NCBI RefSeq assembly: GCF_023159225.1
Contig: NC_063171.1
Span: 36,177,378 to 36,241,377, forward strand
DNA from: Perognathus longimembris pacificus
Taxonomy: Eukaryota > Chordata > Mammalia > Rodentia > Heteromyidae
Length of the DNA stretch: 64,000 bases
Direction: 5' to 3'
Shown: positions 1 through 10,480 of the stretch, piece after piece
How the letters are laid out: every line of letters begins with the position of its first letter
Numbering within the stretch: the first letter of the stretch is position 1
Made by a program: the position numbers and the translations under genes
The notes under the pieces: model-generated
Seen by the model: only the letters and a program-made list of their open reading frames with translations
The model's database searches: none
What the model was told of the DNA's origin: nothing

Positions 1-95
1 TTCTGGCTTTTTCTGTGTATGCAGTGCTGAGGAATCGAACCCAGGGCTTCATGCATGCTAGGCAAGCATTCTTCCACCAAGCCACATTCCCAGCC
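1..95 (-). repeat. IDL-Geo SINE, left-monomer part, cut by window edge
   Basis: Reverse-strand ID-like monomer ending in ACATTCCCAGCC; the Geo half continues left of the window. Confidence 0.85.
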
Positions 96-239
96 TTTGA
101 GGAAATTCTCTAAGTGTACATTTATAGCACTATCAAGTGATTGTAAAATTGAGTGTGTGTGTATGTGTGTGTGTGGGGGTGAATGTGTACCAGAGCCTGA
201 ACTCAACATCCTAAACTCTCCCTCCATTTTCTTGTTGAT

Positions 240-415
240 AGCTGGTGCTCACTCTACTACTTGAGCCCCCAGTCTAGCATTTTGCTGGTTAACTGAAGAT
301 GGAATCTTTCAGACTTTTCTGCTTGGGCTTGTTTCCAGACTCAGTCCTCTGGGTCTTAGCCTCCTGAGTAGCTAGGATTACAAGCTTGAACCTCTGATGC
401 CTGACTGGTACTGGG
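240..415 (-). repeat. Old B1-Geo SINE
   Basis: Diverged reverse copy with CTACTTGAGCC, GCTGGTTAACTG and CTGAGTAGCTAGGATTACA. The following 416-850 holds only further weak B1-like fragments (535-590) and unassigned DNA of F11R intron 1. Confidence 0.6.
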
Positions 416-849
416 ATTTTGAACTGCAGGGCCTTCAGCTATTACTATAGCAGATATAATACAGCTATTACTGTATTATCTCTTAGATCTTTGGTGATTT
501 TGCCCTGGTACCTGGTCTGCACTGTGATCCTATTATTTTAGACTCCTATGCTCATAGCTAGGACTACAGGTGCTTGCCACTGCTCCCAGCTTACTGCCTA
601 GACTGGACTTGAGCTGTGATCCTCTGGATCTCGGCTTCCTTTATCTGTGATTGTAGATGTGAGCCTCGGTGCTGACTTCTATCACTAATCTTAGTTTGGT
701 AGATTTGGGCCTCTTCTGCCTCAGTGTCATTCTGTCTTCTGTGTTTTTTTTTTTTTCTGTACTTCTTGAAGCCTATCCCCCATTACTTATTTGGCCCTCT
801 GACTCTCGCTGTTTGCCCCTATCCCATACCACCTTCATTCTCCTTTTGG

Positions 850-1037
850 GTTTTTTTGTTTTTGTTTTTGTTTTTGTTGCCAGTCCTGGGGTGTGGACTC
901 AGGGCCTGAGCACTGTCCCTGGCTTCTTTTTGCTCAAGGCTAGCACTCTACCTCTTGAGCCACAGAGCCACTTCCGGCTTTTTTCTATATATGTGGTGCT
1001 GAGGAATCGAACCCAGGGCTTCATGTATATGAGGCAA
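850..1037 (-). repeat. IDL-Geo SINE
   Basis: T-rich tail, then TTGCCAGTCCTGGGG and the ID-like half up to TATATGAGGCAAGG; the end is truncated. Confidence 0.85.
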
Positions 1038-1524
1038 GGTAGGAGATTCCAATGTGATGATCCAAGCTCCAGCTCAGAGCCAGCTATGCGATCTTAGTGC
1101 ATTTCTTTACTTCCTTTGTTCTCAGTTCTTTGTATGACATTAGGATAATACTTGTCCTGCTTGTTCCAAGGATCAACAAAATGTAATATATGTGAAAATT
1201 CTTTAAAAAGCACCAAATGTTCCACAGATGTCAAGAATTATTATTATCCTCATTACAGGTCCTCCCCTCCCCTCCTCATCTTGCCTTCAGCTTGTTGGCT
1301 TCCTTCCAAGGCTGTCTTAACTAGTGGCTGCAGTCTTGTTGAGAAGCTTTCTCGAAACCATGAAATGTCTTTCTGGAAGCTGTCCTTGAACAAATGGGAA
1401 TTTAATTCGATTATTGGAGCTATAGAGGAAAACAATGCAAAAATGAAAGAATGCAAATTTGAAAGCAATGTCTTGTTTCCATTGATAGTAATATTGGTCT
1501 GCCATACTACTGTAACACTTTTTG

Positions 1525-1740
1525 GGGTTTTTTTATTTTTAAATTTTTATTGTAAATGTGATGTACAGAGGGGTTACAGTTACGTAAGTCAGGTATTGAG
1601 TACATTTCTTTTTGAACAGTGTCACCTCCTCTTTCCTTTTCTCCCAGTTTTTTCCCTAATGATTCCACTCTTTCCCAAGTTCATTTTCAACACAGTGTTT
1701 AGTAAGTATCACTGCTGACTTTAGTACACCCTTTGTCCCA
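1525..1740 (-). repeat. L1-type 3' end (A-tailed, 5' truncated)
   Basis: Reverse copy of a module seen many times in this window: A-rich tail, GTGATGTACAGAGGGGTTACAG, TAAGTCAGGTA and CTTTTTGAACAGTGTCACC. The opposite strand is G-rich, as in L1 3' UTRs. 1038-1520 has no feature I recognise. Confidence 0.6.
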
Positions 1741-1744
1741 CCAT

Positions 1745-2090
1745 TTCTGGCTTCCCCTTAGCTTTTCCACTCAAGGCTAGTGCTCTATTACTTGAACCAC
1801 TGTTTTTTGCTGGTTACTTGGAGATAAAAGTCTCATGGAGGGGCTGGGAATGTGGCTTAGCTGTAGAGTGCTTGCCTAGCATGCATGGAGCCCTGGGTTT
1901 GATTCCTCAGTACCACATAAACAGAAAAAGCCAGAAGTGGGGCTGTGGCTCAAGTGGTAGAGCACTAGCCTTGAACAAAAAGAAGCCAGAGACAGTGCTC
2001 AGGACCTGAGTTCAAGCCCCAGGACTGGCAAAAAAAAAAAAAAAAGTCTCATGGACTTTCCTGCCCTGACTGGCTTCAGTGCCCCACAAC
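1745..2090 (-). repeat. B1-Geo SINE split by a younger insertion
   Basis: Left part to 1839 (GCTGGTTACTTGGAGATAAAA) and right part from 2056 (CTTTCCTGCCC...TGGCTTC) form one reverse B1-Geo interrupted by the IDL-Geo at 1840-2041. Confidence 0.75.
1840..2041 (+). mobile_element. Full IDL-Geo SINE with 14-bp TSD
   Basis: GGGGCTGGGAATGTGGC to ACTGGC(A)n. AAAAGTCTCATGGA flanks it on both sides (1826-1839 and 2042-2055). Confidence 0.9.
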
Positions 2091-2097
2091 CAAACAC

Positions 2098-2310
2098 TTT
2101 AAAAATTTTTTTATTTTTGAATTGTAATTGTAAAGGTGATGTATAGGGGGTTACAGTCCCATGAGTCAGGAATGAGTACATTGAGTACATGTCTTTTTGG
2201 ACATCACCCCTTCCCTCACTGTCTCCTGTCCCCACCCACAGGTATAGTCATTTTTTTTCAGCATAGTGTCTAATGGGTACCACTGCTGCCTTTGTTCACC
2301 CTTGGTCCAA
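2098..2310 (-). repeat. L1-type 3' end
   Basis: Reverse copy with AAGGTGATGTATAGGGGGTTACAG, GAGTCAGG and CTTTTTGGACATCACCCC, lying just before F11R exon 2. Confidence 0.6.
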
Positions 2311-2479
2311 ATCCATTTTAAGAATATTTTTAGGATAACAGCCAGAGAGAGTGAGAACTAAGCTGGGAAGGGCTCTGCTCTTTCTTCACCTTAGGATTTC
2401 AGCCCCTTTCACTGGGTCTGTTCCCTTTCTATGGTGGTCTCTGTCCCCTTTTGATGGGATTCTTTTTTCTTTTCTGCAG

Positions 2480-2548
2480 ATCCCCTGGTGCTCGGCAAGG
2501 GTACAGTGTACACTTCTGAAACTTTAGTTCGAGTTCCTCAGAATAACT
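2480..2548 (+). CDS. F11R: F11R exon 2
   Basis: Acceptor is TTTCTGCAG and donor is GTGAGT. The frame gives [20 protein letters not shown], the mature N-terminus just after the signal peptide, similar to mouse GKGSVYTAQ. The exon opens with two bases of a codon split with exon 1, which is not in the window. Confidence 0.92.
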
Positions 2549-3887
2549 GTGAGTGGGGTGGGACTGCGGAGGGCGGGCAGGGTGGGCCAGGGTGGATGTG
2601 GATGTGAGGGCAAGCAGATCCCAGACCCGTGAGGGGAGGGGGCAGGAAGAACCTGCAGCCCAGCCTGGGGTGTGCGCTGCTCCTTCCTCCCTCTCATTTT
2701 TGATCCTTTGGACAGCCGTCAAGTTGTCCTGCTCCTACTCCGGGTTCTCCAATCCTCGAGTGGAGTGGAAGTTTGTCCAAGGTGATACCACCAGGCTCAT
2801 TTGCTATAACAGCAAGATCACAGGTAAGTTTCCCTCCAGACTATGTGGCCATTGTCCTCACCTGAATTCCAGGGGTAAAGCACACACCCTGGCTGCTCAG
2901 GGCTCCACCACCTTCCCATTCACTTTCTATGCAGGGGATGGGGGGAACACTCCTGTACCTTGGGTGTCACTTTCAGCAGCACCTCTTAGCTTTCTAGTTC
3001 ACCCTGGCTTTGCCTCTGCTTCCTTCTGATAGCGTCCTATGAGGACCGAGTTACCTTCTCACCAAGTGGCATCACCTTCAAATCTGTGACCCGGGAAGAC
3101 AGTGGGATGTATACTTGTATGGTCACTGAAGACAATGGCAATAACTACGGGGAAGTCACCATCCAGCTCCTTGTAGTTGGTAGGTATCATCTGACTTCTG
3201 TGTGGGCCTAAATGGGGTTGCTTTCTTGAAAAAATATCCATAGCAGCTGGGTGCTGGTGGCTCATGCCTAAGATTCTAGATACTCAGTCTGAGATCTGGT
3301 GGATTGTAGTTCAAGCAGTTCAAATCCAGCCTGGGCAGAAAAGTCTATATGACTCCATCTCCAGAATAACCAGCATAAAGCTAGGCTGAAGACTTGGGTC
3401 AAATGGTAAAGCACCTGCTAAGCAAGCAAGCTGAGCAAGTGAAGAGCACCGAGTTCAAACCCCAGCACTGCCAACTTGTAGCAGACTTCGCTAGGCTTAG
3501 AGCTTATTGATGGTGAGAATGCTTGCAGAGCCAGCAGACAGGGAGTGACAGCCTGGGCAATTGGGAACTAAGGAGTAAGGACAAGTAAATGCTTAGCTGC
3601 ATGCCTGTAATCCCAAACACTAAGCAGGCTGTCATCTGAGGATCATTGTTTGAAGCCAGCCCAGACAGGTAAATCAGTGATACTTTCATCTTCAATTAAT
3701 CACCAACAAGCCAGAAGTGGAGCTGTGGCTCATAGAGTAGAGCACTAGCCTTGTGAGAAGAAGTTTGGGGATAGTGCCCAGGCCCTGAGTTTAAGCCCTA
3801 GTACTGGCACCAAGAAAAAAAAAGAAAGAAAGAAAGAAAGAAAGAGAAAGAAAGAAAGAAAGAAAGTGGGGTGGGAGGGTGGATCGA

Positions 3888-3937
<50 letters not shown>

Positions 3938-6900
3938 GGTCCTGAAGATTGAACTTAAGGCCTGGGCGCTGACCCTGAGATCCTTTTGTTTACGGCTAAT
4001 GCTCTACCACTTGAGCCATAGAGCCACTTGGCTTTTTCTGAGAAGTTTATTGGAGATGCTGAGTAGTTTATTGGAGCTAAGTCTAATGGACTTTCCTGCC
4101 CAGACTGGCTTGGAACTGTGATCCTCAGATCTCAGCTTCCTGAGTATTTAGGATTATAGGTTTTAGTCACCAGCATCTAGCTGACTAGATGGATTAAAAT
4201 AAAATTATTTTATTCTATTTATTTATTTTGTCAGTCATGGGGCTTAAACTCTGGGCCTGGGCACTGTCCCTGAGCTCTTCAGTTCAAGGCTCTACTATTT
4301 GAGCCACAATGCCACTTCTGGTTTTCTGGTGGTTAATTGGAGATGAGAGTCTTATGGATTTTCCTGCCTGCCTGGCTTTGAACCATGATCTTCAGATGTC
4401 CTCCTCCTGAGTAGCTAGGTTTACAGGCATGAGCCACCGCCAGCTTGGATAGATTTTTAGAGCTCATTAAATATGGTGTTATCTTAGTCTGTGACTTACA
4501 CTCATGTGACCCTCTTTGCCCATGTGTTCAGTGCCTTCTTTCCTTCTCTCCCTAGTGCCTCCGTCCAAGCCTACAATAGACATCCCCTCCTCTGCCACCA
4601 TTGGGAACCGGGCTGTGCTGACCTGCTCAGAACAAGATGGATCCCCACCTTCTCAATACTACTGGTTCCGGAATGGGATACAGATGCCTGTGGATCCCAC
4701 CCAGAACCGTGCCTTCAGCAACTCCTCCTACACCATGAATCCTGACACAGGGGAGCTGGTATGAATGAAGGGAAGGTGGAAGGCATACATTTAGAGTCCC
4801 TGAAGGTGGGGAGGAGGAACAAGCAGCCAAATGAACTTGGACTTAGGGTTAGGAGACATAAAAGATAGATACTTGGCTTCTTTAAGCAAAAAGCCTATTT
4901 GTTTTCTTTCCCTCCAGATCTTTGATCCTGTAACGGCCTCTGATACTGGAGAATACAAGTGTGAGGCACGCAATGGCTACGGGGTGGCCATGCTGTCGGA
5001 TACCGCACACATGGAAGCTGGTGAGAGACAGTGTGGCAGGAACTTGAACTCAGAGCTGGGGTGGCATTGGGATTGCTTTTCATCCTGCCACTGGCATCCA
5101 GGGCCCTGATGTCTTGTTTGTGTCTCACAGTGGAACTGAATGTGGGGGGCATTGTGGCAGCTGTCCTAGTGACACTGATTCTCCTTGGAGTCTTGATTTT
5201 TGGCATCTGGTTTGCCTACAGCCGAGGCTACTTTTATAGTAAGTATTTGCCCTTGGAGGCTTTCCTTTGTATTGACCCCAGTTCAGGGCATGGTTTGTGG
5301 GTTCATCTGAATATGCACTCTGACACTATGCCCTGTGTGCTGGCCCCCTCTTCCCAGGGAGCACAGATGACTTGATCAAGTCTGTATTAAGTGCCGTCAT
5401 TCGGTTTCCCACCCACTCATGCAATGATGTATTCTACCCTGCCAAAATACATGGTCTCTTTTTTTTTCTCTTTCAGGAGCAAAAAAAGGGTGAGTGAGCT
5501 GCTACCCTGGGGTTCTTTGAAGAACATGGATGCCTGGTTTGAAACTGTGTCGGGGGTGAGGGGGGGTTGGAAGTGGAGCTGATTTCTATTCTTTTTCTTT
5601 TTTCTTGCTGTACCGGGGCTTGAACTCAGGGACTGGGTTCTATCCCTCAGCTTTTTTTGCTCAAGGCTGATACTCTACCACTTGAACCCATAGCTTTGCT
5701 TCTGGCTTCTTGCTGGTTAATTAGAGATTAGAATCTCTCTCTAGTCTTGTCTGCCTAAGTTGGCTTTGAACTTGGATCATCGTATCTCAGCCTCCTTGAG
5801 TAGCTAGGGTTATAGGCATGAGCCATTAGCACCCAGCTGGATTTCTCTTCTTGTTGACCCTGAGCTTGTGTTGTCTTCCTCTACTCACACTTTTCCTACC
5901 GAGCACTCTTTAACTTTTACCAAAGTTCTTAGTTCTGGCCTCTAGGATTGACAAGGCGGGGTTAATGAACACCTAGGAGTCTAAGCACCTCCATCTCCTG
6001 GCTTGTCCACAGGGCTTCCACTAAGAAGGTGATTTACAGCCAACCGACTGCTCGAAGTGATGTGAGTTTGCTTGCCCTGGGGAAGGGAGGCCTTGTCTAA
6101 AGCCAGAGTTTTTAGGCTGTGTTTATTATATGTGGGTTTTTTTTTTTGTTTTTTTTTTTGGTTTATTAGCTAAAGAGCACTATTGAGTTAACTGGGTATT
6201 TTCTTATTTCCCCAGGGGGAATTCAAACAGACCTCATCCTTCCTGGTGTGACCCGGTTCAGCTCATCTCTGCTGGTCACACTCAGGTGCTACTGGACTCG
6301 GGCCCCTGATGTCAGTGCCTTCACAGGATGCCTCCAGTGTCCTTTATTTAGAACCCCATCCCCACTTTGTCTTAGTTAGGATGTGATTTTCTTAATAACA
6401 TCAGCAATGCGTGCCTTCCTTCTTTTTGCCACTGCTGAGTGGTCTGAGACTTGTTCAGAACGCCCATCCCCCATCTCTGCGTGGGATCAAGCAGGAGTTC
6501 TGGGTGTGCCTGCAGACAGTGAGAAAACCACTACTTGGTCTGTAGTGAGTGGCTGTTGAATAAGGAGTTTGAGCCTAATTACTAGGCTCTCTCCTTCTGT
6601 AATGAGGACTGGTGTCCGGGCTATTCTCCAGTGGGGTCTGCAGAGAAGAGCGGCTGAAGAGTTGGGTGACAACACTGTCTCTTCCATCTCTGGAGCCCAC
6701 TCTTCCATCTCTCCATGAAGAGCACCACGAGGAACCTTCTGCCCCATCCTCCTGAGCACAAGCAGACTGTACATAGGAACATGGGAAAGCACCGTCAAGC
6801 ATTCAGGAGATGAGGAGCAAAGATTTCAAACCACTCAAGTCAAGAAAAAGCTGGAGTAGCCATCAGCCTTCCCTTGGCTGAAGCAGCTAGGCAGATCCTT

Positions 6901-7135
6901 CGCACATGTCTGCAGGCCTGTGGGGATGTATGTATTATTCTTGGCTCTTTGCTGAGCTGTGTGAGTGGTGAAGTGAGTGTTTGTGTGCGTGTGTGTATAC
7001 GCGCGTGTATGTGTGGTCATAGCTGAAATTGGGTTGTATGTTGGAGGGCTTACCTCTTTGATGAGATTGAGTTTCTGTGTGTTTGTATTATCTGGATGTT
7101 GCTGGAAATAAATAAAAACTTGGTTTGTCAAAGCT
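2480..7135 (+). CDS. F11R: F11R / JAM-A (junctional adhesion molecule A), exons 2 to 9 and 3' UTR
   Basis: Single-pass adhesion protein of epithelial and endothelial tight junctions that dimerises homophilically and binds PDZ scaffolds. Coding exons: 2480-2548, 2716-2823, 3033-3179, 4556-4758, 4918-5020, 5131-5238, 5477-5489, 6013-6061 and 6216-6251; all join in frame with GT-AG borders. Visible features are a V-type Ig domain (cysteines in KLSCSYSG and MYTCMV) with the RVE dimerisation motif in PRVEWKF, a second Ig domain ([15 protein letters not shown]) with an N-glycosylation site NSS, a hydrophobic segment from GGIVAAVLV to FGIWFAY, and the C-terminal PDZ ligand SSFLV. The 3' UTR ends near two overlapping AATAAA signals. 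Exon 1 (start codon, signal peptide) is outside the window. No lesions seen. The family is recognised from similarity to human and mouse JAM-A over the whole visible length. Confidence 0.97.
2716..2823 (+). CDS. F11R: F11R exon 3 (first half of Ig domain 1)
   Basis: Encodes [17 protein letters not shown] and LICYNSKIT. It holds the first Ig cysteine and the R-V-E homodimer motif. The donor is GTAAGT. Confidence 0.96.
3033..3179 (+). CDS. F11R: F11R exon 4 (second half of Ig domain 1)
   Basis: Encodes ASYEDRVTF through GMYTCMV and [13 protein letters not shown]. The second cysteine of the V-type Ig fold sits in the DSGMYTC motif. The donor is GTAGGT. Confidence 0.96.
3241..3480 (+). repeat. 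B1-Geo SINE in F11R intron 4
   Basis: GCAGCTGGGTGCTGGTGGCTCATGCC start and GAGTTCAAACCCC B box near the end. Confidence 0.85.
3585..3866 (+). repeat. B1-Geo SINE ending in a (GAAA)n tail
   Basis: Starts around TGCATGCCTGTAATCCC and ends with GTACTGGCACC then a GAAA tract (3811-3866), an expanded A-rich tail. Confidence 0.8.
3889..3936. repeat. (GT)n microsatellite
   Basis: About 24 GT units in F11R intron 4. Confidence 0.95.
3937..4447 (-). repeat. Two reverse B1-Geo SINEs
   Basis: First at 3937-4185 and second at about 4228-4447; each has the CTTGAGCCA box and the AGTAGCTAGG-TTACAGG B1 part. With the neighbouring elements they make up nearly all of F11R intron 4. Confidence 0.82.
4556..4758 (+). 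CDS. F11R: F11R exon 5 (Ig domain 2)
   Basis: Encodes [12 protein letters not shown], the [13 protein letters not shown] strand with the first cysteine of Ig domain 2, [10 protein letters not shown], and SNSSYTM with an N-S-S glycosylation sequon that is also present in human and mouse. The acceptor is CTCCCTAG and the donor GTATGA. Confidence 0.96.
4918..5020 (+). CDS. F11R: F11R exon 6 (end of Ig domain 2)
   Basis: Encodes [20 protein letters not shown] and LSDTAHMEA. The D-x-G-x-Y-x-C motif closes the second Ig domain. The donor is GTGAGA. Confidence 0.96.
5131..5238 (+). CDS. F11R: F11R exon 7 (transmembrane segment)
   Basis: Encodes [20 protein letters not shown] and [15 protein letters not shown], almost identical to the transmembrane segment of human and mouse JAM-A. 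The donor is GTAAGT. Confidence 0.97.
5477..5489 (+). CDS. F11R: F11R exon 8, 13-nt micro-exon
   Basis: Only 13 bases between TTTTCTCTTTCAG and GTGAGT. They complete R-A-K-K-G at the start of the cytoplasmic tail; human JAM-A has R-T-K-K-G here. Without it the reading frame of the tail would not join. Confidence 0.88.
5600..5842 (-). repeat. B1-Geo SINE in F11R intron 8
   Basis: Reverse copy from TGCTGTACCGGGGCTTGAAC to CATTAGCACCCAGCT. Confidence 0.85.
6013..6061 (+). CDS. F11R: F11R exon 9a (cytoplasmic tail)
   Basis: Encodes [16 protein letters not shown] after the split glycine. The conserved tyrosine of VIYSQP is kept. The residue equivalent to human Ser284 is threonine (QPT instead of QPS). 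The donor is GTGAGT. Confidence 0.94.
6216..6251 (+). CDS. F11R: F11R last coding exon with PDZ ligand
   Basis: Encodes [11 protein letters not shown] and then TGA (6249-6251). FLV at the C-terminus is the class II PDZ ligand that in this family binds PAR3, AF6 and ZO-1. Confidence 0.96.
   Translation, partial: GEFKQTSSFLV
6252..7135 (+). other. F11R: F11R 3' untranslated region
   Basis: About 880 bases after the stop codon with no repeat that I recognise, ending near the poly(A) signals. A short alternating purine-pyrimidine run (about 6978-7012) lies inside. Confidence 0.8.
7107..7116 (+). terminator. F11R: F11R polyadenylation signals
   Basis: Two overlapping AATAAA hexamers (7107-7112 and 7111-7116), followed about 25 bases later by the GT-rich tract TTTTGTGTGGGGGG, the usual arrangement for a cleavage site near 7130-7138. 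Confidence 0.85.
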
Positions 7136-7214
7136 TTCTTTTGTGTGGGGGGAAATGTGTGTGGGGAAATGAGGTTTCTGGAGGTCTCTTAGGTTCCTTT
7201 ATTGTACAGACAAG

Positions 7215-7530
7215 GAAATATCTTCCTAAGTGCTAGTGGCTCATCTGTAATTCTAACTAATCAGGAAGCTGATTAGTGGTTTGAGGATCACAATTTGAAG
7301 CCAGAACAGGCAGTAAGGTCTGTGAGATTCTTAGCTCCAGTTAACCACCAAAAAAACCTGAAAGCGGGAGTTGTGGCTCAAGTGCTGAATGCTAGCGCTT
7401 TACCACTTGAGCCGTAGCTCTAGTTCTGGCTTTTTGGTGGTTTGGGGAGATAAGAGTCTCACAGACTTTCCTTTCTGGGCTGGCTTTTCTATAGCTAGAA
7501 TTATAGGCGTGGGCCACCAGTGCCTAGCTT
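7215..7530. repeat. Head-to-head pair of B1-Geo SINEs
   Basis: A forward copy (7215-7385) runs directly into a reverse copy (7386-7530). GTGGCTCAAGTG and CCACTTGAGCC face each other across about 18 bases, making an inverted repeat. Confidence 0.75.
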
Positions 7531-7857
7531 CTTCTCGGTTGTTACTCAAGGCAGGGCTTCTAGACTTCAGACGCTTATTCCAGAGCCTCCTGAGGCGAGG
7601 CCAGGCCTTCTTCTGCTGCAAGATGGCACCTAAGATACTTAGGGGTTCTGCTTGGCCCATACCACCAAGTGAAAAGAGAAAGTGCCTCCCCTCCTGTCCA
7701 GTGACCATAGAAGAAACTGCTATATTGACAGCAGTTGCGGGGGGCGGGGGGGTGTTCACATTTGAAGAATTACTTTAATTGTAGTTTAGAGTAGGCAATA
7801 TTAGCCTGATTATCATTGCTTTTTGTTTCCCCATTTGGACCCTTTTGTGTCTTTAAA

Positions 7858-8003
7858 TTTCAGTTTTCCATCTACCATATTTCCTCAAATCTATCTATTT
7901 TGAGGCAGGGTCTCATCACTAGCTCAAGCTGGCCTTGAACTCATGATTCTCCTTCCTTACCCTTCCTAGTATTGGGATTACAAGTGTGTACTAACATGCC
8001 CAG
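7858..8003 (-). repeat. B1-type SINE
   Basis: Reverse B1 with TTTTGAGGCAGGGTCTCA, AAGCTGGCCTTGAACTCA and GTATTGGGATTACAAG. 7531-7857 carries no gene that I can support. Confidence 0.8.
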
Positions 8004-8267
8004 TACCCAGGCTAAATAACTAGCAAGAAGGCAAATAAGGGAGTTCTGTGTTTGACTTTGCTTATTACTTTGGAAGATGCTAGATTCCATTTTGACATAT
8101 TTTGAATTCCTACCTAAATATTCCTAACTGAATTATGTTTTCTATCAAGGATCTAAAAAGGAAGAAAGAATAAAACCATTAGTTGAAGGACACACACCAG
8201 TACTTCCCCCCCCCAGAGGCAATAATAACATCCACATGGACTTAAAGCTGTTCAGTGAGACAGATTT

Positions 8268-8463
8268 ATTTTTTTTTGCCAGTCCTGAGGCATAAGCTCA
8301 GGGCCTGGGCACTGTCCCTGAGCTGCTTTTGCTCAAGGCTAGCACTCTACCACTTGAGCCACAGCGCCACTTCTGACTTTTTCTGTTTATGTGGTACTGA
8401 GGAATTGAACCCAGAGCTTCATGCATGCTAAGCAAGCACTCTACTACTAAGCCACGCCCAAGA
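8268..8463 (-). repeat. IDL-Geo SINE
   Basis: Full reverse dimer from TTTTGCCAGTCCTGAGG to AGCCACGCCCA. Confidence 0.88.
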
Positions 8464-8689
8464 CTGAGATTTTTAATGTTTACAGTTCTGTGTTAGGGTT
8501 GGAGTACAAGGTGAAACAGAGAGATTAAAGGCCCCGAGGATGAGTGATTTATGGCTCCTGTAGACTGGAGAATAGTTTGTCACTCAGCCACTTTTGATGA
8601 GTATGTCAGATAATAGCCTTGGAATTGGGAAATACCATGTTGACTTTCATTTTCAAATGTCAGAAAGAAAGTTTTGTAGTAAATGCTTA

Positions 8690-9180
8690 TTTATTATTAA
8701 GATGATGCACAGACAAATTACAGTTACGTAAGTCAGGAAATGAGTACATTTCTTTTTGGATAATGTCACCCCTTCCCTTACTCTCTTCAGTTTTTCCCTC
8801 CCTTCCCTACCCAAAGTGTTACTGCTTCCCCCTCAATTTTTAGAATTGTTATTATAAAGGTGATGTACAGAAGGGTTACAATTATATAAGTTAAGTAAAT
8901 AACACATTTCTTTTTTTCCTTTTGTTGGTCGTGCAGCTTGATTAACTCCCCAAAGGAACTCAGATGCTGTTTTTGCTCCAGGCTAGCACTCTACCACTTT
9001 GCACCACAGCACCAGTTCCGTTTTTCTAGTGGTTAATTGGAGGTAAGAGTCTCATAGACTTTCCTGTCCAGTCTGGCTTTGAACTGCAATCCTCAGATCT
9101 CAGCCTCCTGAGTAGCTAGGATTACAGGAGTGAGCCACCAGTGCCTGGCTCACGAGTACATTTCTTTTTGGATAAATTCA
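8690..9180 (-). repeat. L1-type 3' ends interrupted by a B1-Geo SINE
   Basis: Reverse L1-type module at 8690-8830 and a second at 8835-8925. A reverse B1-Geo (about 8930-9155) splits the second, because ACATTTCTTTTT appears on both sides. Confidence 0.65.
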
Positions 9181-9339
9181 CCAATTATTTTTAGAAGTGA
9201 ATTTATTTATACATCATAAGGTTCTACACTAAGAGAGTCGGGGCTCTTAGGATGATTTGACATTCAAAATCTTCACAGTTATAAAAATTGAGATTAGGAT
9301 ATCTTTCAATATATCCATCCACTTTTGTGTACTTGTGAG

Positions 9340-9710
9340 TGAGAGAGCGTTCTAAGGCTTGAACTCAGGGCCTAGGTGCTATCCCTTAGCTTTTTCTCTA
9401 AAGGCTGGTATTCTACCACTTGAACTACAGTTCCACTTTTGGCTCTTTTAGTGGTAAACTGGAAATAGAGTCTCATAGACTTTACTGCCTGGAATGGCTT
9501 TAAGCCACAATCCTCAGATCTCAGCCTCCAGAGTATATAATGTTACAGGCATGAGTCACCAGCACTTGTTTGTACATGTGTATTTTTTTTTTTTTTTGAG
9601 ACAGGATCTCACCACATAGCCAAGGCTGTCCTCAAATTCTAGATCTTTGTACCTTAGCCTCCCAATTCTGGGATTGCAGGAATGTACCATCCTGCTCAGC
9701 TTTGAAATTA
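9340..9710 (-). repeat. B1-Geo SINE followed by a B1
   Basis: Reverse B1-Geo at 9340-9565. Then a T run and GAGACAGGATCTCACC mark a reverse B1 to 9708. Confidence 0.8.
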
Positions 9711-9959
9711 ACATTTTTATTTAGCTATTTCTTTCATTGGCTTGTGCTTTCATGGTAACTACTCAGAAATTATATGTTAAAGGAATGTTTGGGAATGGAA
9801 TGGAGGAGGATAGGGAAGAATTTCATGGATATTGTTATTTACCTGGAGACAAGAACTTGCTATGATCTGGAATAAAACAATGATGTTAAGGATGTAGGGC
9901 TTTTATTTTTTTTAGTGTGGTAGTTTGATGTAATAATTGTGACAAATCACATGAACACA

Positions 9960-10050
9960 TCCAATGTTGTAGTCTAATTCAGTGCTAGAGTGCCTGCCTA
10001 GTAGTAATGTTGTGAGGCCTTCGGTTTGATCCCCAGGAAAAAGAAAGAAA
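9960..10050 (+). repeat. ID-type monomer
   Basis: Diverged ID with AGTGCTAGAGTGCCTGCCTAG and GGTTTGATCCCCAGG, followed by an A-rich tail. Confidence 0.6.
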
Positions 10051-10254
10051 AATGAAAATCCCCATCACATGCATGTCCCTCCCAACCTATGCTCTTACTC
10101 TGAATATCTAGAACTGGTCTGCACAACGTTGCAGCTTCTGTTTTGTGAGAATAGGAGAAGGCCAGAGAGAGGGGAAGTGGAGGGAAATAGCTCTACTGTC
10201 AAGGAGAGGACAGTGTTCTGTGGTGTATGAGAACAGCTTCATAAAGTAGACGAA

Positions 10255-10480
10255 TGACCAGGTCCCATGGCTCATGTCTGTAATAGCCACTCAAGAGGCT
10301 GAGAGAGGATGATAGTTGGAAGCCAACAGAAGCAGGAAAGTGTGAGACTTATCTAGTTAACCACCAAAAAGCCAGACTTGGAGGTATGGCTCACATGATA
10401 GAGTGCTGGCCTTGAGTGAAAATATGCCAAGTGAGAGTATAAGGCCCCAAGTTCAAGCCCTAGCACTGGGAATAAATAAA
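10255..10480 (+). repeat. B1-Geo SINE
   Basis: Forward copy from GACCAGGTCCCATGGCTCATG to AAGCCCTAGCACTGGG with an AAAT-rich tail. Confidence 0.8.

Noticed and set aside
1152..1718. 188-codon open frame on the + strand
   Set aside because: Its second half is the reverse L1-type 3' end found many times in the window, and the first half resembles nothing known.
2553..3029. 158-codon frame overlapping F11R exon 3
   Set aside because: It is intron plus exon read through; splice sites and homology define the real exon as 2716-2823.
3889..3936. Simple repeats considered as CRISPR or other arrays
   Set aside because: They are microsatellites in vertebrate DNA; there are no repeat-spacer units anywhere in the window.
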